Positions 10,154 through 19,331 of a stretch of DNA of 35,338 nucleotides are shown in pieces. The notes below the pieces were generated by a model that was given only the letters and a program-made list of their open reading frames with translations, did not search any database and was not told where the DNA came from. Source of the DNA: Candidatus Anaerobiospirillum pullicola (GTDB lineage Bacteria > Pseudomonadota > Gammaproteobacteria > Enterobacterales > Succinivibrionaceae). The stretch covers positions 1-35,338 of the forward strand of contig JAHLFE010000217.1 of the NCBI GenBank assembly GCA_018884035.1, written 5' to 3'. How positions within the stretch are numbered: position 1 is the first letter of the stretch; each line of letters begins with the position of its first letter. The position numbers and the translations under genes are program-made.

Positions 10154-11605
10154 CTACTTATCCTGCGACGCTGGATCCTTTGGCGCCTCACTGTCCTGAG
10201 CAGCACGAGCAGCCAAAACTGCCTCACGCTTACGACGCTTCTTTGCTGCACGCTCCTCTTTGGCCTGCTTAAACTCTTGGCGGCGCTGCTTGTCAGCTGC
10301 GGCTTGTTCTTTAGCGGCAATCTGCTCTGGCGTCAGTTGGGACTTACGCTGGCGCTCCTCGTCGCGCTTGTGCTGAAAAAAGGAGCTTAACTGCTGCGCA
10401 CACTCCTTTTGGCAAACATTGCCAATGACCTGCAAATGGTGGTTATGGTGGATATCACCACTGAGATTAAACACCGAGCCACACGCACCTGTACGAGGAT
10501 CAGGTGTGCCAAAGACAATGGCCTTGATGCGGGCATGGATTGCGGCCATTACGCACATGCAGCATGGCTCTAAGGTCACATAGAGAGTGAGGGCGTTAAG
10601 CCGATAGTTTTTCAGGATGGTACCTGCAGCGCGAATCGCGCGCACCTCGGCATGGGCAGTGGCATCATGCATCTTAATGGTTAGGTTATAGCCCGTAGCT
10701 ACGATCTCACCGGAGTCATTGACCAGCACCGCCCCTACAGGCACCTCGCCCTCCATCTTTGCAAGCTCGGCCTGCTCCATGGCCTTAGACATAAAGAACT
10801 CATGAACCGCCTGCTGCCAATCAGGTAAGGTCGTGCAGTCAATCCATAGCTGAGCTGGGGCTGGGGCTGGCTCTGGTGCAGCAGGGGCTTTAGGAGCTGT
10901 ACTCTGTTCAATACTGGCAGCAACCGCAGCGACAGCAGCAGAAAAGGCGTCTTGTGATGATGTAAGGCTAGAGGCGGCTTTCTTGTTAGCAGAATCAGAG
11001 GCAAACTGCGACATGTCGACGCCACCTGAGAGCAGCCTGACGATGGTGACAGGAGAGGCAATGACATCACTCTCGTCACCAAAAGGCTGGCCACTCCCGC
11101 TATATGACGCTTGGATAGCCGACACCACTTTTTCTGTGGCTACAGAGGCAGCTTGGCTTAACATCGACTGCGATAAGTTAAAAGCCAAAGCCTCAGCTTG
11201 CAACTGATGCTCTTGCATCAGTTGTAGATCCTCGCTATGCAGCGCTAGATTTTGCGCTTGCTGCTGGGAGTAAGCCTGCATTTGCTGCAAGGTAGGAACA
11301 CCCTGCTGTTGCACCTGTAGTGCGGCCATCTCATCAAAGCTCTGCAGCAAATCATCAATTTGCTGATCACGTTTAGCTAGCTCTTGCTCATGCGCAAGCT
11401 TGGCACTAATTACCCATTGTCCCTTTTTGATGTAGCCCAGAAGCTTACGCTTTTCCTTGGTACGCTGCAGTTGGGGATCGTAATCAAAACCCTCGGACAA
11501 ATAGACGGTGTACTTGTCCTGCACCTTGGAATAACTAAACTTAGCTTGCTGCCGCCATTGTTCTGGCACCAAAGCGAGCAATTGCTGGTTGGTCAGACGT
11601 GACAT
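10154..11605 (-). CDS. tadA: tRNA adenosine(34) deaminase with large N- and C-terminal extensions
   Basis: TadA converts the wobble adenosine of tRNA-Arg(ACG) to inosine. The deaminase core lies at about 265-425 of 483 residues, with zinc and catalytic motifs HAE (318-320) and PCCMC (347-351), plus the family signature ARIKAIVFGTPDPRTGACGS. E. coli TadA is about 167 residues, so two-thirds of this protein is extra: an N-terminal basic module (about 1-75, ending with KRKLLGYIKKGQWVIS), a Gln-rich coiled coil (about 75-150), an Ala/Ser/Pro linker, and a Lys/Arg-rich tail after 425. The start at 11605 (MSRLTNQQ) is preferred over an in-frame ATG 51 bases upstream because the region between is unlike protein and AGGCGA precedes 11605. 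The core assignment is firm; the extensions' roles are unknown. Confidence 0.93.
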   Translation of the reverse strand: MSRLTNQQLLALVPEQWRQQAKFSYSKVQDKYTVYLSEGFDYDPQLQRTKEKRKLLGYIKKGQWVISAKLAHEQELAKRDQQIDDLLQSFDEMAALQVQQQGVPTLQQMQAYSQQQAQNLALHSEDLQLMQEHQLQAEALAFNLSQSMLSQAASVATEKVVSAIQASYSGSGQPFGDESDVIASPVTIVRLLSGGVDMSQFASDSANKKAASSLTSSQDAFSAAVAAVAASIEQSTAPKAPAAPEPAPAPAQLWIDCTTLPDWQQAVHEFFMSKAMEQAELAKMEGEVPVGAVLVNDSGEIVATGYNLTIKMHDATAHAEVRAIRAAGTILKNYRLNALTLYVTLEPCCMCVMAAIHARIKAIVFGTPDPRTGACGSVFNLSGDIHHNHHLQVIGNVCQKECAQQLSSFFQHKRDEERQRKSQLTPEQIAAKEQAAADKQRRQEFKQAKEERAAKKRRKREAVLAARAAQDSEAPKDPASQDK

Positions 11606-12077
11606 GAAAGGTCGCCTATTTAAGGGTAGACCACAAGATAGGCTCACACGGCGCAACTCTGTACTGTTACAGAGCAGGCCTCGCGTTTACCTCTCGCACG
11701 GGCTCAGCTGCATGCTAGAGCACGGTGTATGGGTCTAGGTGTGCTATTTATCGCTACGTGCGACAAGGACGACTATACCGGTACAAGGCAAAAGCAGCGT
11801 CCAGCTGGTCACGTCAGCGCATGTGTGAAGAAGCATACCACTTATATCGGCAGAGATAAGCGGCGGCCTCGGCGCAGCAACAGCTGCATGATGTACCACT
11901 CACTATACCAGCCACACAGGCGTAGTGACAGGGTTATCAGCGCAATTGCAGCTACGTGGTCACAGCAATACACTGTCTCAGCGGTTCTCAAATAGCCGTG
12001 TCTGCGTGCAGGTCACGGCTTAGGCATCACTGCGACGTCATTAACTACAGAGGTGACTGACAGCAGCTTTATGAGTG
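11606..12077. other. Intergenic region upstream of tadA
   Basis: The 470 bases between the 5' end of tadA and the 3' end of dgkA show no supported gene and no convincing terminator for dgkA. The tadA promoter should be here, but no clear -35/-10 pair stands out on the minus strand. Confidence 0.4.
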
Positions 12078-12440
12078 CTACCAGATGAGAATAGCTAGCC
12101 ACGTCAAACCGGTTAAAAACAGCATCACCATAACCGCTGCTGAGCCTAAGTCCTTTGCCCGTCCCGAGAGCTCGTGATACTCATCACCAAAGCGGTCAAC
12201 CACCGCCTCAATCGCCGAATTTAAAATCTCCACCACAAAAGTCAGCCACGGTAACAGCACTAACAGTAAAAACTCAACCGTGCTCTCGGCTACCGCAAAC
12301 GCCAGCAATGTCAGCACAATACCCAGCGCCAGCTCTTGGCGTAAGGCCGCCTCATACTTAAGGCCTGCCTTGAGGCCTTGCTTGCTGTAGATAGCCGCTT
12401 TAAAAATACGCTTCACGCCAGTAGCACCTGGTTTGCCCAT
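12078..12440 (-). CDS. dgkA: Diacylglycerol kinase
   Basis: This small inner-membrane kinase phosphorylates diacylglycerol to phosphatidic acid, recycling the lipid released by membrane-derived oligosaccharide or LPS modification. At 120 residues it matches the family's usual length (about 121). It has three membrane helices (about 36-52, 56-74, 99-118), the amphipathic N-terminus, EAALRQE (30-36), and the diagnostic active-site stretch EILNSAIEAVVDR (71-83), followed by EYHELSGRAKD. The start at 12440 (MGKPGATG) is chosen because it aligns with the family N-terminus and follows AAGGATAAAGG; a longer reading frame to 12557 would add non-family sequence and enter the argD terminator. It is transcribed separately from argD. 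Confidence 0.97.
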   Translation of the reverse strand: MGKPGATGVKRIFKAAIYSKQGLKAGLKYEAALRQELALGIVLTLLAFAVAESTVEFLLLVLLPWLTFVVEILNSAIEAVVDRFGDEYHELSGRAKDLGSAAVMVMLFLTGLTWLAILIW

Positions 12441-12550
12441 AACTATACCTTTATCCTTGTGCAGGCTCTGCAAGGGCGCAGAGCACGCAATGTCTACAAG
12501 AGAGCACACTATACCGAGAAGTCCGTTTCTCTCCAAGCGTCTGTGCCCCA

Positions 12551-12586
12551 AAAGCAAAACAGGCAGCGCTGGTGTAACGCTGCCTG
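12551..12586 (-). terminator. Intrinsic terminator downstream of argD
   Basis: Perfect 9-bp stem CAGGCAGCG (12560-12568) / CGCTGCCTG (12578-12586) with a 9-base loop. On the minus strand it is followed by TTTTGCTTTT. It ends the argD transcript about 70 bases past its stop and separates it from dgkA. Confidence 0.9.
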
Positions 12587-12657
12587 CTTCATGGCGCTGC
12601 TGGCGCTTGCTGACAAGTGCCCGTTAGCACTTGCCTCTTGTAGGCTTTGGCTTCAGC

Positions 12658-13872
12658 TTAAGCTTGAGCCTCGGCCTGCAGATCTTGCAGTGCCCGCTCT
12701 AAGAGCTTCATGCCCTCTTTGATCACGGCCTTGGTGATAATAAGAGGTGGCACTAAGCGCAGTACATTAGAGCCTGCCGTCAGTAACAGCAGCTGATGCT
12801 TGGTGCACAGCTTCTGCAGCGTCGCGAGCTTGCCGTCATACTCAGGATTGAGCTCGGCGCCAATTAACAAGCCTCTGCCACGGATGTCCTTAAAGACATG
12901 GTACTTCTCATTTAAGCGTGCTAACTCCGCCCGTAAGAACTCGCCCATATCCGTGACGTGCTGTAAGAAGGCTGGATCGCTGACCTTATCGACCACATAC
13001 GAGCCCACAGCACAGGCTAAAGGGTTACCACCAAAGGTCGAGCCATGGGTGCCTGGCTTAAAGTGCGCGGCAATCTTGGTCGAAGTCAGAATGCCACCAA
13101 TAGGCACACCCGCAGCTAAGCCCTTTGCCGTGGTGAGGATATCAGGACGCACCCCCACTTGCTCATAGGCGTAGAACGAACCAGTACGGCCAACACCAGT
13201 TTGCACCTCATCAAAAATTAAGAGCGCATGGTGCTGATCGCACAGCTCACGTACCGCACGGATAAAGTCGAGATCAGCAGGTAAGATACCGCCCTCACCT
13301 TGGATCACTTCCATCATCACGGCGCAGGTCTTATCCGTGATGGTGTTCTTTAAGGTCTCAATATCGTTAAATGGCAGGTGCGTAATGCCACCAGGCACAG
13401 GGCCAAAACCAGTCGAGTACTTTGGCTGGCCACCCACTGTCACCGAGAACAGGGTACGGCCATGGAAGCTGTGGGCAAAGGAGATGATCTCGCACTTTTC
13501 CTCACCGTAGTCGTCATAAGCGACGCGGCGGGCTAACTTCAGTGCAGCCTCATTCGCCTCGGCACCGGAGTTAACAAAAAACACCTTTTCATAGCCGGTC
13601 AGTTTCACCAGCTTTGAGGCCAGAGTCAGCGTCTGGTTGTTCGTAAAGATGTTGCTGACGTGGATTAAGCGCGAAGCCTGCTTGGAGATCACATCCACCA
13701 CGCCCTTGTGGTTGTGGCCTAAGCAGTTAACGGCGATGCCCGCAGTAAAGTCGACATACTTGCGACCGGACATATCAAAGAGGTAGCAGCCTTGGCCCCG
13801 CTCTAAGACCATGTCCTGTGGCACATAGCATGGCACCATGACTTCATCAAAAGTCTTTCTTGTAATCTTCAT
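12658..13872 (-). CDS. argD: Acetylornithine aminotransferase
   Basis: This PLP-dependent class III aminotransferase converts N-acetylglutamate semialdehyde plus glutamate to N2-acetylornithine (arginine step 4). Homologues often also serve lysine synthesis as succinyldiaminopimelate aminotransferase. The 404 residues match the family length. Visible: NSGAEANEAALKLAR (101-115), the PLP-phosphate and ring contacts SFHGRT (135-140), DEVQTGVGRTG (221-231) and the Schiff-base lysine in TTAKG (K250), then GSTFGGNPLAC. The start at 13872 (MKITRKTF) is set by the family N-terminus; no good Shine-Dalgarno precedes it, and an in-frame ATG 60 bases upstream is possible but poorly supported. Its neighbours are other acetyl-cycle genes. 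Confidence 0.96.
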   Translation of the reverse strand: MKITRKTFDEVMVPCYVPQDMVLERGQGCYLFDMSGRKYVDFTAGIAVNCLGHNHKGVVDVISKQASRLIHVSNIFTNNQTLTLASKLVKLTGYEKVFFVNSGAEANEAALKLARRVAYDDYGEEKCEIISFAHSFHGRTLFSVTVGGQPKYSTGFGPVPGGITHLPFNDIETLKNTITDKTCAVMMEVIQGEGGILPADLDFIRAVRELCDQHHALLIFDEVQTGVGRTGSFYAYEQVGVRPDILTTAKGLAAGVPIGGILTSTKIAAHFKPGTHGSTFGGNPLACAVGSYVVDKVSDPAFLQHVTDMGEFLRAELARLNEKYHVFKDIRGRGLLIGAELNPEYDGKLATLQKLCTKHQLLLLTAGSNVLRLVPPLIITKAVIKEGMKLLERALQDLQAEAQA

Positions 13873-14404
13873 TTTCGGCAAAACTGGCGGTGAGCGGTGA
13901 CTTAAAGCTTCTTCAGGAGCGCACCTGCTCACAAGAAAAAGTAAAAGCTGTAAAGGTGAGGAGCGTCAAGGCTAAGGAATGAGTGCTCTAATAACTGACG
14001 AATGCAGTATTGGGTGCTGACAACAACCTAAACCTCGAGATCAAGGGTGTTCTAGCCTGAGCTTACCTTAGGTGAGGCATGCATGCATGCTTGCTTGCTT
14101 GCCATAAATCCCGTCATCTATTAAGTAAATCGTTCCTAAGCAAAGCAAGGTAGCAAACAAAGCGGCGGCATGCCCCCAGAGGCTGTGCTCTTGAGCAGCG
14201 CCCGCCCCCTTAAACTCATGGGCACTCACGTCACTCTTCGCCGCTCTCTATTTTTAGCGCCGATAACATCGGAGTGCGGAGTCTGTCCTTAGAGGTGCTA
14301 GCGCTCTGGCGGCCATGTAAGATGCTGTTTTACTACTACCTGTTAAGCCTTTCAGCCCCAACCTCACAGTAAACAACGTAACGCGGTTGCGAGCTTAAGT
14401 CTCT
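13873..14404. other. Intergenic region between the N-acetyltransferase gene and argD
   Basis: This 532-base stretch has no supported gene. It holds a tetranucleotide tract of GCAT then GCTT units at about 14077-14102 (on the plus strand). No canonical ARG box (TGAAT...ATTCA palindrome) was found by eye. Confidence 0.45.
14077..14102. repeat. Tetranucleotide (GCAT)n(GCTT)n tract
   Basis: Three GCAT-type units run directly into GCTT/CTTG units in the gap upstream of argD. It is short and noncoding. Confidence 0.75.
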
Positions 14405-15136
14405 TTAGAGATTTATCTCATAGGCCACTTCGTCACAGTGGTCTTGCTTTGGGCAATGCTCGCAGTCTTTGAGGATCTTCTCTGGCAGCGCCTCGCGGGT
14501 GGTCAGAGTAAAGCCCACCTTGGCAAAGAACTTAGGATTGCGCGTCAGCACAAACACCTTCTTGATGTCGTACTGCTGAGCACGATGCAGGAGAAACTCC
14601 ACAATAGAACGGCCTTGGCCTTGGCGCTGAATCGATGGATTGACGCCTAAAGAGCGAATCTCCGCTAAGCCGCTATCGTAAACGTACAGGCAGGCACAAC
14701 CTAACACCACGCCCTTGCGCACGCAGACCGCAAACGACTGAATGTTGCGAATGATATCCTCACGCGCACGTGGTAAGTTCTCACCCTGCTGGTACCAATA
14801 GTTCACCATGTTGTAGAGGCTGTCGATGTCAGAAAGACGTGCCTGCCGAATGGTGAAGTTGTCCTGATTGCGCTCCGTTAAGATCGTCTGCACCTCTTGT
14901 AAGGCCTGCGCGATCTTGTTCAGCTCCAGCGTGTTGAGGCTATTGCGCTCATGCAGCTTAATCGCATGCTGGTAGAGGTCGTCAACCGACACGCCCTGAA
15001 AGAGATCAGGGTTTAAGTTAATAGAAGGGATAGGCGCAAAATTCCTCGGCACCGCCTTGCTCTCGTTTTGGTTGGTGGTGTTCTCGGTGTCTTGATGCTC
15101 GATCGAGCCCGCACCAGATTGTTCTTCAGTACTCAT
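14405..15136 (-). CDS. argA: Short-form N-acetylglutamate synthase (GNAT acetyltransferase)
   Basis: This is predicted to acetylate glutamate with acetyl-CoA, the first arginine step. The 243-residue protein has a single GNAT domain (about 93-243) and no amino-acid-kinase domain, unlike classical 440-residue ArgA. Motif A is IRSLGVNPSIQRQGQGRS (160-177). The C-terminal LPEKILKDCEHCP...CDEVA (217-238), with Cys 225, 228 and 234, resembles short-form synthases and the GNAT tail of fused ArgH(A) proteins. An N-terminal extension of about 90 residues is polar and unassigned. The start at 15136 (MSTEEQSG) is preferred; a frame running up to 15268 would add a hydrophobic stretch unlike the family. 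Context (argB, C, D, E nearby, no other argA) supports the role. It could instead be another GNAT acetyltransferase; the symbol is provisional. Confidence 0.8.
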   Translation of the reverse strand: MSTEEQSGAGSIEHQDTENTTNQNESKAVPRNFAPIPSINLNPDLFQGVSVDDLYQHAIKLHERNSLNTLELNKIAQALQEVQTILTERNQDNFTIRQARLSDIDSLYNMVNYWYQQGENLPRAREDIIRNIQSFAVCVRKGVVLGCACLYVYDSGLAEIRSLGVNPSIQRQGQGRSIVEFLLHRAQQYDIKKVFVLTRNPKFFAKVGFTLTTREALPEKILKDCEHCPKQDHCDEVAYEINL

Positions 15137-16507
15137 GAGAAAAGTTCCGCGTTGCGTTGTTGCATCAAAAAGGGAGTACACAATTCCCTGCCCACTGGTA
15201 ACAGTAAAGCCAAGGATTTGCAGCAAAAACGTGAGTGGGCTAAAGGAAAACAACTCCAGCAGCGTCACATCGCTCTGGCAGTTACTGTGGTGTTTTATCC
15301 GTAGCTGCTAAGATCCTCGCCAAGGCTATCTTAAGCAGCATCACCTCTCGTGGCGTCCCGCGCCTGTCCTCTCTCTTTTCTCTCTACACGCTGTTCTTTT
15401 CCCGTGGCAGCAAGCTTTGCTTTACTCTCAGCTTGCTGCGCTTTGTCACGCCTTACTGTACTACAGTGCGTATACTGAGGCTATTGACTGTCAGCTGCTG
15501 CATGATGCTGCCTTAAACTGCCTTAAGAGGCGGGCCATAACTTGTGCCCCTACGCTACGACTAAGGTAGCAGCCACTACCTGCCATGCACCAGTAAGCTG
15601 CGGTCAATGCCTGCGCCTATTGGTGCTTGGAGCTAGAGGTTGGCCCCCATGAAGCGCTTGCCTCTACATCGCAAGTGTAGTGCACCATGCGCGTAGCAGC
15701 ACGAGCCAACAGCATCACTGTGCTCCAGAGTAAGGTGCCAAACGCTGACTCAGACGCTGACTCAGACTTTGCTGGAGTGCTAGAGCTCGTGGCCTTGCAG
15801 ACTTAAGACGCAGCGCAAAGCTAAAGGAGCCATGCCCCTGCTTCATAGCAGCGCTGAAGGCGCTGCCCTTAAGAGGCCAAAACACTAATCCGTGCTCTTA
15901 GCAGCCGCAGCAACTCCGCAGCCACGCTGTAACAGCAGCAGCATTAGTACCTGACAACACCTGTCTCGGCCTGAGGTGGTAAGGCTTGTTATGTCGCGAG
16001 CTCTGACACTGCGCCTCGGTACCACCGCTATTAGGGACGGCATGCAGCGCAGTGCTCAGCTCAGCCACCGCGTCCTATGACACAAGGTAGAAAAGCAACA
16101 CCGTTAGAGTCGCTCTAAAAAGCAGGGCGCTACGCCATGGATAGAGCTAGCCACAGCGGGCTCAGAGCAACAGTGAAACTACTCTCGGTGCCACCACCCA
16201 CTGCAAAGTAAGAGCTACCAAGACAGCAATGGTACTAGCGCTCAAGAGAGCTTTCCAATGCTGCACAGAGATCAGATGCACAGCTACAGCGACAGCTTAC
16301 TCTTACTGCTCGTAACGCTAAAAGACGCTAACTACAGCTAAAGCTAAAGCTAAAAAGGGAAAAGAAGAAACCTAAAGAGAACCACCACTGCAAAGCACCT
16401 AGCCCTTTGCGGACTAAGCACCGCTGCTTGCAGCAAGCTTTTACTTTGCAGTGTGGAAAGACATCGACGGTAGCACCAACGGCTACAGCCACCGCTCAGT
16501 ACTTAAA
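15137..16507. other. Long intergenic region (1.37 kb)
   Basis: No gene is supported between argB and the short-form synthase gene, although both lie on the same strand. Present are a tandem duplication of GACGCTGACTCA (about 15742-15767), a GCTAAA trinucleotide-like tract near 16336-16355, and hairpins just downstream of argB (GCAAAG/CTTTGC at about 16391-16410; GCTTG/CAAGC at about 16423-16440) without a clear U-tract. Confidence 0.45.
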
Positions 16508-17263
16508 CTAAGCACTGAGGGTGGTGCCAATTCGTCGTAGAGTGGAGAGGTGGGCGAGCGCTTGCTCGTCAAAAATGGAGGCAATAAAGACAGGAGCGCC
16601 GCTGCTATGCGCGACGTTTAAGGCGTTTTTTACCTTCACGGCCATGCCCTCTTTGATCACACCTGATTGCATGAGATCAAGGGCCGTAGCCTCGGTAATG
16701 GTGTCAATGACCTCACCATTGCCGTCTAACACGCCAGGCACATCCGAAAAAAACACCAGTGGCGCATGGAAAGCAATGGCCAAGGCCGCTGCGACCTCGT
16801 CAGCATTGATGTTATAAAGCTCGCCTTGGGCGTTTAAACCAATGGAGGAAATAACGGGGGTAATGCCCTTACTTAAGAGTAAGTTAATGAGCGTGGTGTC
16901 GTGCGCCTGACAAGAAGCAACCTGACCATACTCAGGAGCATAAGGGGTAAGGGTACACAGGTCGTAATCGGTACACAGCATACCAACGGCTTTTAAGCCG
17001 CTTTTGATAGCCACACCTTGCAAGAGCTTATTGCACTGTCCTGCTAAGGTACCAGCGATATAAGGCATTTGCTCGCGTGGGCTGACGCGGATTCCGTCCT
17101 TTTTGGTAGAGGTAAAGTTAAGAGCCTGTAAGATCTGATCGACCTCGACCCCACCGCCATGCACCACCAGCGCTTGTTGCCCTTGAGCTTTTAACTGGCC
17201 AAACAGCGCGCCTAAGGCTTGCTCATTGTGTAGAGCTTTTCCCGAAAGTTTTACGACTAACAT
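16508..17263 (-). CDS. argB: Acetylglutamate kinase
   Basis: Phosphorylates N-acetylglutamate with ATP (arginine step 2). The 251 residues match the E. coli-type, arginine-insensitive short form (258 residues, lacking the N-terminal helix of feedback-inhibited hexamers). The amino-acid-kinase fold is clear: KLSGKA (5-10), VHGGGVEVD (34-42), the NADEV motif about 150, FFSDVPGVLDGNG (substrate and nucleotide region), and IKEGMAVKVKNAL near 203-215, with the catalytic Lys in MAVKVKNAL. The start at 17263 (MLVVKLSGK) fits the family; an in-frame ATG at 17380 would add about 39 non-family residues. It lies 425 bp downstream of argC on the same strand, far more than in the tight argCB operons of enterics. 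Confidence 0.96.
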   Translation of the reverse strand: MLVVKLSGKALHNEQALGALFGQLKAQGQQALVVHGGGVEVDQILQALNFTSTKKDGIRVSPREQMPYIAGTLAGQCNKLLQGVAIKSGLKAVGMLCTDYDLCTLTPYAPEYGQVASCQAHDTTLINLLLSKGITPVISSIGLNAQGELYNINADEVAAALAIAFHAPLVFFSDVPGVLDGNGEVIDTITEATALDLMQSGVIKEGMAVKVKNALNVAHSSGAPVFIASIFDEQALAHLSTLRRIGTTLSA

Positions 17264-17688
17264 TGCACAACTCTGTCCTGCTAAGCCACACCTGCGCTGT
17301 GCGCTGGCAAGCATGGCAACACTGAAGGCCACAGCCACCGCCCCTTCTCCTCTGCCTCTTCTGCACTTAAGTGCGAGCAAGTGGCGAGTATCAGGAGATT
17401 AAGTCGCTGTGGATAGTGAGCGCCCCACGGCTAAAGAAGAAAACAGGGGCTAAAAAGAACCGCAAAGCACCGCGCAGCGGTGTAGAGCTAAGAGCCACTT
17501 ACTGCGGAGCTTACAGCCTCTTGGCGCTCAGAACACCTCAGGCTTGACGAGGGCCTGAAGTGGGGAAGTGAACGTTACAACCAACATAAAGCAAGCTTAA
17601 AAGAGAGCCTCGCGCTCTTGCGGCAAAGACTGCTATTCTGGGCTGGTGCGGCAGGTTCACTCTGCCGTAGCTAAAGCAGCACTGCGTC
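17264..17688. other. Intergenic region between argC and argB
   Basis: No gene is supported. Two small perfect hairpins are seen: CACCGC/GCGGTG (17468-17482) and TCAGGC/GCCTGA (17538-17558). Neither carries a U-tract. They could be processing sites or an attenuator between argC and argB. Confidence 0.4.
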
Positions 17689-18753
17689 CTATAACAACGA
17701 ACGCGCACGGGGCAGACCAAAGTGCAAGTTCATTGCCTCAATCGCCTGCGAAGCGGCGCCCTTTAATAAGTTATCAATGGCGCTGCTGATCACGATGTAG
17801 TCGCCCTCACGAACATAGGAAATGTCACAGAAAGGCAAGTTCTGCACATCGTGCAGCTTAATCGTACCATGCTTTAAGCGCACAAGCGACTGTTTTTCCC
17901 ATGCTAAAGCAGAGTGCTCTTTGCTCCCTACCGAGTTTTGTGGATAGGCATGGGTATAGGCCTGCTCTAAGGCCTCATCAGAGACATGAGGACGCAGACG
18001 CGCCGTGATCGTAGCTAAGATGCCACGCTTAAAGTCACCTAAGTGCGGATTAAAGATCACCTTAGTGCCCACATACTCCTCAATCTCAATGAGGTGACGG
18101 TGGGTAAAGAGGCCATAGGCGTTTAAGCTGACCTCACAGAAGCTGTTACTCAGCTTAGCCTTACGACCTGCTCCTGAGACACCGGAGACGGCGTTAATGA
18201 CCGGAGGCATGGACTCATCTAAGAGACTCGCTGCCGTTAATGGCTTTAAAGCTAATTCACTTGCAGTTGGGTAGCAGCCTGGCATCGCAATTAAACGTGC
18301 TTGCTGCAGATCCTTTTGCTTAACCCAATCGACTAAGCCGTAGACACGCTCGACCATTAAGTCACGCTGCTTGGCGCCAAACTCAAAGCCGTAGAACTTG
18401 CTGAATTGGTTTAAGTCGGAAATGCGGAAGGCACCAGAGAGGTCAATGACAACAATGCCGTTGTCGATAAAGATAGGTGCTAAGTCGTGGCTGACCTTAT
18501 GATCCGTGGCAAGGAAGACCACATCACAGTCAGCATCCGTAACAGCGCTAGCTTGCTCTAAGGATAAAGGCTCTAAGACGAGGTCACATTGATTGCAGAC
18601 GCTGCCATAGAGGCTGTCGATACGCGCACCGGCATCGGCACTGTTAGCAGAGACATAGAGATGGGTCAGCGTTACATCCTGATGCTTGGACAGTAAACGC
18701 ACTAACTCGCCACCGGCATAACCGCTGGCGCCAACAATGGCGACCTTAATCAT
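17689..18753 (-). CDS. argC: N-acetyl-gamma-glutamyl-phosphate reductase
   Basis: NADPH-dependent reduction of N-acetylglutamyl phosphate to the semialdehyde (arginine step 3). At 354 residues it is a type 1 ArgC with a Rossmann start, VAIVGASGYAGGELVRLL (4-21). The nucleophile Cys160 sits in MPGCYPTASELAL. The GVSGAGRK loop (about 191-198) and FTHRHLIEIEEYVG (about 216-229) with the catalytic His follow, then PHLGDFKRGILATI. AAGGA lies about 11 bases before the ATG. The gene diverges from argE, as in E. coli, with a 578-bp region between them. Confidence 0.97.
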   Translation of the reverse strand: MIKVAIVGASGYAGGELVRLLSKHQDVTLTHLYVSANSADAGARIDSLYGSVCNQCDLVLEPLSLEQASAVTDADCDVVFLATDHKVSHDLAPIFIDNGIVVIDLSGAFRISDLNQFSKFYGFEFGAKQRDLMVERVYGLVDWVKQKDLQQARLIAMPGCYPTASELALKPLTAASLLDESMPPVINAVSGVSGAGRKAKLSNSFCEVSLNAYGLFTHRHLIEIEEYVGTKVIFNPHLGDFKRGILATITARLRPHVSDEALEQAYTHAYPQNSVGSKEHSALAWEKQSLVRLKHGTIKLHDVQNLPFCDISYVREGDYIVISSAIDNLLKGAASQAIEAMNLHFGLPRARSLL

Positions 18754-19331
18754 AAAAAGAGAAATCCTTGCGTGGCACCACTACCTCTCTTGCCTCACGG
18801 CAGTATAGGCAGCAGGCGGCTTCAGCGCGGTCAATGCAATGCAGTGCAATACACTGCAATGCAAAGCAAGGCACTGTAATGCAGGGCAGTACAGTGCAGA
18901 GCAGAGCAATACGCTGCAAACAGCCACGCCAACGATAAAACAACGTAAAACTTACTCCCGAGCGGCAGTGTGCCCCTCATGAGAACCACGTTCCTGCCCC
19001 TGAAAAGCGCAAAGCTCAGCTGGCGCAACATTTTTTGCTTGCCCGAGGCTTACAGGAAACACGCAAATCGCGCCTCAGCTCTAACCTATAAGGCAGGAAC
19101 AGTAACGCAAAGTAGCGCTAAGATTAGCGTAATTGCTGGCCTTTGGACAGGGAAAAAAGCGGGCTTTGCCCCAAAAGAAAACACAGCACGCAAATTTTTC
19201 CGCCATTTGCACCAAAACTGCACATTACAAGGCTTGGCGGCACCGCTGGCAAGATAACTGATCTTAAGGGGCTATGCTATGCTGCCCCCAGTTTCAGAGA
19301 GCTACTGCCCAGCCAGCCCAAGGAGAACTTT
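18754..19331. promoter_or_regulatory. Divergent argC/argE control region
   Basis: The 578 bp between the divergent starts should carry both promoters. It contains a 10-bp-period tandem repeat at 18831-18920 and a small GGGC/GCCC hairpin near 19168. A TATGCT box at 19273-19278 is a weak -10 candidate for argE. No canonical ArgR palindrome was found by eye, so ArgR control is not shown. Confidence 0.45.
18831..18920. repeat. Nine-copy 10-bp tandem repeat upstream of argC
   Basis: Cut into tens, the stretch reads as nine degenerate copies of GCAnTGCAAT, such as TCAATGCAAT, GCAGTGCAAT, ACACTGCAAT and GCACTGTAAT. The period is exactly 10 bp with no indels, about one helical turn. It lies 78-167 bp upstream of the argC start. 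It may be phased protein-binding sites or a simple-sequence tract. Confidence 0.8.

Noticed and set aside
18746-18943. 65-codon Cys/Leu-rich frame upstream of argC, overlapping its start, as a leader peptide
   Set aside because: It starts with TTG, lacks a ribosome site, and its composition is produced by the 10-bp tandem repeat.
18754-19331. ArgR operator (ARG box)
   Set aside because: TGCA-rich repeats superficially resemble half-sites, but no TGAAT...ATTCA-type 18-bp palindrome pair was found.
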